Positions 60,014 to 64,000 of a stretch of DNA of 64,000 nucleotides are shown here, one piece after another. The position numbers and the translations under genes are program-made. Origin of the DNA: Acinetobacter sp. NIPH 2699 (GTDB taxonomy: Bacteria; Pseudomonadota; Gammaproteobacteria; Pseudomonadales; Moraxellaceae); assembly GCF_022549355.1 (NCBI RefSeq), contig NZ_JAKZGL010000016.1, positions 1 to 64,000 of the forward strand. Reading direction: 5' to 3'. The notes under the pieces are model-generated. The model was not told the DNA's origin and made no database searches. It worked only from the letters and a program-made list of their open reading frames with translations. The number at the start of each line of letters is the position of its first letter. Within the stretch, counting starts at the first letter, position 1.

Positions 60014-60715
60014 GAGCGTTCCTCAAGCTAGTTTTTCTTAAGTAAACATCGCGAATCGCAATGTTTCCCCCAGGAGTATTCTTTGTAGAGACTTAGGATT
60101 TTAATGGAACTTTTTTAAAATTCCACCCAATATTTATTTAATAAATACCTATATTTTGAACTGATGATTCATATTAATGTTTAAAACTTGTATGATTGGT
60201 ATGTTTGATTTTTATAATACAAACCTACTTTTCTATACGCATTAAAGATGATATGACATTCTCATCCACATACATCGGTCCATTTCTATACTTTGTATTA
60301 CATGAGTGATTGAATAGCAAAGCGATATCTATTGAAATAAATCTACATCACAGTCTTCGTCATAGATAAACCTAGTTCAAATGCGTTACATATCAATGGC
60401 ACTCAAGTTAGGCTTCTACAGATTTAACTGCTTGAATCGGCATCATAAGCATGCGATGAGTTTGGGGGATTGGCTTATTTAAACTTTTATTGTTTTTTTC
60501 GGCTACTTTTATCAATCCAAGGACTCAGATGAATTTACTACAATGGACTGAATCAAGACTTCAATCCATTCAGAGCAGAGATGGTGCTTAAATAATAAAC
60601 ACAATTAAAAAAGAAATGTAAAAACGCAGTTTGGCATTTTCTCAAATGATATTTGTTTATTTTTTAGCAGTAAAATTCGATATTTTGCACAAAATTGGTG
60701 CGGCTATTAAACAAA
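60014..60715. other. Long intergenic region without a gene
   Basis: 702 bp between pntAA and soxR, both transcribed leftward. It carries the pntAA promoter and only short ORFs (the longest plausible one, starting at ATG 60396, is 28 codons with no ribosome site). No strong hairpin or repeat stands out. It might be remnant sequence from a lost gene. Confidence 0.5.
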
Positions 60716-61201
60716 CTAGCGTAGCTCATCATTTTTTTGACTGAGTAAAAATAAAATTTCCTGAAAATGAGCACCCATCGCCTCTTTTGCCAGACAGTCA
60801 TCAGGATTTCTTAAAGGACATTGCTCCAAAGACAAGCAGCCACACCCAATACATTGATCCAATTGTTGCCGTAATTGCAATAACATCATAATTTGCTGAT
60901 CAAGTTGCCCCTGCCATTGCTGTGACATGATTTGCCAATCTTTTTTAGTCGCGATTTGTTGCTTCGGCAAAGTACTGAAGGTGTCCTTAATTTGTTGAAG
61001 GCTAATTCCAACTTGTTGCGCTGCTTTAATAATCGCGATTCGTCTTAACATAGCACGTTGATAACGGCGCTGATTGCCCGTCGTTCGAGTACCCCAAATT
61101 AATTCTTTTTCTTCATAAAAACGAATCGTGGGAACACTGACCCCGCTACGTTTTGCAAGCTCACCAATCGTGAGCCACGTCTGTGATGCTTCTTGTTCCA
61201 A
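60716..61201 (-). CDS. soxR: SoxR-type redox-sensing MerR regulator
   Basis: 161-residue MerR-family activator with a [2Fe-2S] cluster. The N-terminal winged helix (about 10-80) has TIGELAKRSGVSVPTIRFYEE. The cluster motif is Cys117, Cys120, Cys122, Cys128 (CIGCGCLSLEQC), exactly the CX2CXCX5C pattern of SoxR. Redox-cycling drugs oxidise the cluster and switch on the target promoter. Start is TTG 61201. No soxS is present; it is divergent from a RidA-like/MFS pair with a SoxR box between them. Confidence 0.95.
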   Translation of the reverse strand: MEQEASQTWLTIGELAKRSGVSVPTIRFYEEKELIWGTRTTGNQRRYQRAMLRRIAIIKAAQQVGISLQQIKDTFSTLPKQQIATKKDWQIMSQQWQGQLDQQIMMLLQLRQQLDQCIGCGCLSLEQCPLRNPDDCLAKEAMGAHFQEILFLLSQKNDELR

Positions 61202-61208
61202 AATATGC

Positions 61209-61239
61209 TTGACCTCTAGTTAACTTGAGCTTTGATACT
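61209..61239 (+). promoter_or_regulatory. SoxR-controlled promoter with SoxR box
   Basis: -35 TTGACC (61209-61214) and -10 GATACT (61234-61239) are separated by 19 bp, the long spacing typical of MerR/SoxR targets. Between them lies the dyad CCTCTAGTTAACTTGAGC (61213-61230), differing at two positions from the E. coli soxS box CCTCAAGTTAACTTGAGG. It drives the RidA-like gene at 61274. Confidence 0.88.
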
Positions 61240-61273
61240 AACATAACTCAGTTTTCCGAACGGTGTTTTCGCA

Positions 61274-61693
61274 ATGAATAAAAGCAATACACAAGCATTT
61301 AAAATGCTCAATCCTGATGCGTTGTATGACCCAAGTGTCAATGGATACAGCCATGTTGCCGTTGTACAGCCCCATATGCGTATCATTCACATTGCAGGTC
61401 AAGGCGGTGAAAATAAAGAGGGTGAACTTTCACAAGATTTTGACCAACAGGTACAACAAGTCTTTTATAATATCCAACATGCTTTAACTTCAGCCCAAGC
61501 TCGACTCCAAGATATTGCTGTTCTACGCATTCTCGTTGTCGATCACGATGCTGAGAAACTTCAAAAATTGACTCACATCATGCAGAGTTTGTGGAAAAAT
61601 CATGTTTTCCCCGTGTGTACGCTTATCCCTGTACCCTGTTTAGCATTACAAGACATGCAAATCGAAATTGAAGCAACAGCATATACCGCATAG
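61274..61693 (+). CDS. RidA/YjgF family protein
   Basis: 139-residue Rid-family protein. The domain covers about residues 20-135 and includes IIHIAGQGGE and DIAVLRILVVDHDAE; the C-terminal ACLA-like VPCLALQDMQIEIEATA differs from true RidA, which carries a conserved Arg in this region, so imine deaminase activity is uncertain. It lies directly behind the SoxR-box promoter and before the MFS gene (20 bp). Confidence 0.85.
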   Translation: MNKSNTQAFKMLNPDALYDPSVNGYSHVAVVQPHMRIIHIAGQGGENKEGELSQDFDQQVQQVFYNIQHALTSAQARLQDIAVLRILVVDHDAEKLQKLTHIMQSLWKNHVFPVCTLIPVPCLALQDMQIEIEATAYTA

Positions 61694-61712
61694 ACCTGTT
61701 ATAGAGAGAATT

Positions 61713-62900
61713 ATGTCTGCCCCCCAAGATATTAGTCAAAATAAAGCCCTACTCTGGTTTATGGCTGTGGCATGTGGTTTGTGTGCAGGTGCAAACTATT
61801 ATAGTCAACCGTTGATTCATTCGATTCAACAATACTTTTCTGTGACGGAAGGTCAAGCAGCCCTCACCGTCACTTTTGCGCAGATTTCTTATGCCTTAGG
61901 CTTACTCTTTATTGTGCCTATGGGGGATGTGGTCAATAAAACCAAGTTCATTCCACTGTTGATGTGCTTGTGTGCAGTCGGCTTATTTATTAGTGCTTTT
62001 TCGGTGAATTTGCCGATGTTATGGCTTGGAACAGTGCTAGCAGGTTTATTCTCGGTTGCTGCACAAATCCTTATTCCACTCGCAACGATGACGGTACAAC
62101 CTGAAAAAACAGGCGAAGTGGTTGGCTTTCTGATGAGTGGATTACTCGTCGGGATTCTCCTGTCGACCAGTTTGGCAGGGTTATTTTCCAACTTATTTCA
62201 CTGGAAAATGATTTATGCAGTCAGTGGTGTATTGATGCTGATTTTGGCTTATGCCTTAAAAAGTCGCTTACCGTATGTGATGCGGATGAAAATGAATTAT
62301 GGGCAAGTGTTTGCCTCCATGGCACAACTCCTGAAACAAGAAAAACGACTCTTATTACGTGCGCTTTCAGGTGGATTTGCTTTTGCTGCTGTCAGTATTT
62401 TGTTTTCTACCATTGCCTTACTTTTGGCTTCGGCACATCACCTGTCTGATCTGTTGATTGGTATGGTTGGATTGGTCGGTATCTTTGGTGCGCTCTCGAC
62501 ACAATATATAGGTAAATATGCAGATCGAGGCTATACCCAACAATTGACATGGATGGGCTGCGGTTTATTTATCGTGAGTTGGGTCTGCTTCTATTATGGT
62601 CAGACTTATTTATTCAGTTATATTCTTGGCTTCGCACTGATCCAATTGGCTTTAGCGCTTGTTCATACCAGCAATCAAAGCATTATTTTCCGTTTACGTC
62701 CTGATGCCAAATCACGGATCAATGCGATCTATATGACCACCTATTTTATTGGCGGTGCCTGTGGTTCTGCATTAGGAATTTTCTCATGGAATCATGGGGG
62801 TTGGAGCATGACCTGTTTGGTTGGTCTAAGTTTAGTTCTGGCATGTATGTTCTTTAGTTTCTTGGACAAGCTGGTTTCATCCAAAACCATTTCACCCTAA
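61713..62900 (+). CDS. MFS transporter (SoxR regulon candidate)
   Basis: 395-residue major facilitator with 12 predicted membrane helices. Loop 2-3 has VPMGDVVNKTKFIPLL (MFS motif A variant). Pattern resembles the YtbD/Bcr-like small-molecule effluxers. The frame extends to 61668, but ATG 61713 has AGAGAG upstream and begins MSAPQDISQ. Placed in the SoxR-box unit with the RidA-like gene, so it may export redox-active compounds (inference). Confidence 0.88.
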   Translation: MSAPQDISQNKALLWFMAVACGLCAGANYYSQPLIHSIQQYFSVTEGQAALTVTFAQISYALGLLFIVPMGDVVNKTKFIPLLMCLCAVGLFISAFSVNLPMLWLGTVLAGLFSVAAQILIPLATMTVQPEKTGEVVGFLMSGLLVGILLSTSLAGLFSNLFHWKMIYAVSGVLMLILAYALKSRLPYVMRMKMNYGQVFASMAQLLKQEKRLLLRALSGGFAFAAVSILFSTIALLLASAHHLSDLLIGMVGLVGIFGALSTQYIGKYADRGYTQQLTWMGCGLFIVSWVCFYYGQTYLFSYILGFALIQLALALVHTSNQSIIFRLRPDAKSRINAIYMTTYFIGGACGSALGIFSWNHGGWSMTCLVGLSLVLACMFFSFLDKLVSSKTISP

Positions 62901-62905
62901 ACGAA

Positions 62906-62937
62906 AAATGCCAAGAAGAATCATCTTCTTGGCATTT
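62906..62937. terminator. Terminator between MFS gene and ectD
   Basis: Perfect 14-bp stem AAATGCCAAGAAGA / TCTTCTTGGCATTT with loop ATCA. Suits both convergent genes. Confidence 0.85.
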
Positions 62938-62952
62938 ATATAAGGATAGCGT

Positions 62953-63858
62953 TTAAAGTCTTAAGTTATTCGCTTCGATCGCAACAATATCCTCTCGCGC
63001 CGCAACAAATTCTGGCCGAGGTTTAAGCCCACCTATTGGCTGCTGTAATTGATTGTCGATACTATTATAAACAAAGAAAATATTACTGCGTGGGAATGGA
63101 GTGATATTACTGTTTGAACCATGCATCAAATTGCAGTCAAAGAACACCACACTACCCGCAAAACCTGTACACGAGTGTATCCCGCCCATATCGGCTAGAT
63201 AACGTAATAGGCTACCATCGGGCACGCCATATTCTTGCTTTTTCAGCGACTTTTTATAGTGTTCATCAGGTGTCTCGCCCTGACAAGAAATATAGTGCTG
63301 ATGCGAACCAGGAATCACCAAAAGTGGCCCATTATGCTCATCATTATCCGTCAATAAAATTGAGCAGCTTAAAGCACGCATTCTCGGCATGCCGTCTTCA
63401 CTGTGCCAAGTCTCAAAGTCAGAATGCCAAAAAAATTCTTTGCCATGTAAGCCGGGTTTATAATTAATCCGCGACTGATGAATATAGACATCACTTCCCA
63501 GCAATGATCGAGCAATGTTTAACACTCGCTCATCGGAGACTAGATTTTTAAATACATCATTCAAACGATGTACGTTAAAAATCGAACGTACTTCTTGGCT
63601 TTCACGCTCAATAATTGCTTCAGGGCGTTGCTGTACAGCAAAGTCTTGGCGCATTTGATGCAACTCGCTCAGTAGATGCTGCACTTCTTCAGGACTAAAC
63701 AGTTGATCAATTTGCAAAAAGCCATTTTTTGTATAATCCTGTTTTTGCTGTTCTGTTGCGCCTTGAACGACGTCTTGTTGATAAACCACAGGATCTGCGC
63801 GTGAAATGATTGCAGCCGCATCACTTCTTCGAGTCAGGTAAGGGTTACTCATTTGCAC
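62953..63858 (-). CDS. ectD: Ectoine hydroxylase
   Basis: Fe(II)/2-oxoglutarate dioxygenase that makes 5-hydroxyectoine. The signature FFWHSDFETWHSEDGMPRMR (about 142-161) holds His145 and Asp147; the third ligand is His246 in LMHGSNSN. 301 residues. The start is GTG 63858, with AGGAGG 10 nt upstream; ATG 63852 two codons later is an alternative. It lies 2 bp after the ectC stop. Confidence 0.95.
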   Translation of the reverse strand: MQMSNPYLTRRSDAAAIISRADPVVYQQDVVQGATEQQKQDYTKNGFLQIDQLFSPEEVQHLLSELHQMRQDFAVQQRPEAIIERESQEVRSIFNVHRLNDVFKNLVSDERVLNIARSLLGSDVYIHQSRINYKPGLHGKEFFWHSDFETWHSEDGMPRMRALSCSILLTDNDEHNGPLLVIPGSHQHYISCQGETPDEHYKKSLKKQEYGVPDGSLLRYLADMGGIHSCTGFAGSVVFFDCNLMHGSNSNITPFPRSNIFFVYNSIDNQLQQPIGGLKPRPEFVAAREDIVAIEANNLRL

Positions 63859-63860
63859 GG

Positions 63861-64000
63861 TTACGCTTCCTCCTCAGTCTGCTTGATCATCTGTTCTGGC
63901 GTTGCATAAACGCCATCCTTGTCATGAACCTCATTACCCACCAAAGCAGGATTGAAGGTACACACCAAAACCAAATCGGTTTTAGCACGCAAGTAATGAT
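63861..64000 (-). CDS. ectC: L-ectoine synthase EctC (partial, C-terminal end)
   Basis: Only the last 45 or so codons are in the window. The reading frame ends at TAA 63863-63861. It has LRAKTDLVLVCTFNPALVG and EVHDKDGVYATPEQ, which match the EctC C-terminus. EctC closes N-acetyl-diaminobutyrate to ectoine. The stop codon is followed two bp later by the ectD start, indicating one operon continuing to the right. Confidence 0.9.
   Translation of the reverse strand, partial: HYLRAKTDLVLVCTFNPALVGNEVHDKDGVYATPEQMIKQTEEEA

Noticed and set aside
60396..60600. Short ORFs of 20-28 codons in the pntAA-soxR gap
   Set aside because: No ribosome site, no recognised similarity, and lengths expected by chance.

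Overview
The window is a stretch of gammaproteobacterial chromosome that reads as Acinetobacter. The base composition is low in GC. The protein set includes an adjacent GigA/GigB stress pair, a short 274-residue AccA, a lone gspE, and the order gacS-cysM-rlmD-relA-mazG typical of Moraxellaceae and Pseudomonadaceae. I cannot fix the species. I saw no rRNA, tRNA, CRISPR array, intact transposon or prophage. Almost all of the window is dense core genome, with a few accessory patches.

Layout. 0.4-5 kb: mlaA (outer-membrane lipid asymmetry), gigA-gigB, a nitrilase-family amidohydrolase, a small secreted protein and ohr. 5-11.2 kb: gspE facing a DUF432-like/MscS pair, then a large DUF2339 membrane protein convergent with mscS. 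11.4-22.3 kb: polA, yggT, proC, tilS, accA, ppx, trxA, rho and a tiny alanine-rich lipoprotein. 22.3-33.9 kb, minus strand: the translation cluster thrS-infC // rpmI-rplT ... pheS-pheT-ihfA. It is split by a terminator and about 3 kb of accessory genes: a small conserved gene, a yfcG-like GST, a membrane protein, an arylamine N-acetyltransferase and a frameshifted yqaA. A second small frameshifted gene lies beyond rplT. 34-41 kb: an acyl-CoA synthetase, then a minus-strand run darP-npr-rapZ-panC-panB-folK-pcnB. 41-53 kb: mazG with a comEA-like gene, an SDR, a secreted protein, relA, rlmD, a 3'-5' exonuclease, cysM and the divergent hybrid kinase gacS/barA. 52.8-57 kb: a crotonase, a structured intergenic element, glxR-hyi (hydroxypyruvate/tartronate semialdehyde), rsfS and an SDR. 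57-60 kb: a three-gene pntAA-pntAB-pntB transhydrogenase. 60.7-64 kb: soxR, divergent from a RidA-like/MFS pair, then ectD and the end of ectC.

How the genes connect. Several stress and metabolic sensing systems are present: GigA/GigB, NPr (the PTS-Ntr phosphocarrier to which GigA/GigB has been linked), RelA (stringent response), GacS/BarA, MscS, Ohr and SoxR. The clearest regulatory site is a near-consensus SoxR box in a 19-bp-spacer promoter before the RidA-MFS pair. Ectoine hydroxylation at the right edge belongs to osmoprotection.

Most exciting candidates: the SoxR-controlled RidA/MFS unit, the triple-hairpin element after the crotonase, the split translation operon with two one-base frameshifts nearby, the terminator made of the 3' ends of two convergent genes, and the codon-biased alanine-rich lipoprotein. 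I found no clear new defence or secretion system.
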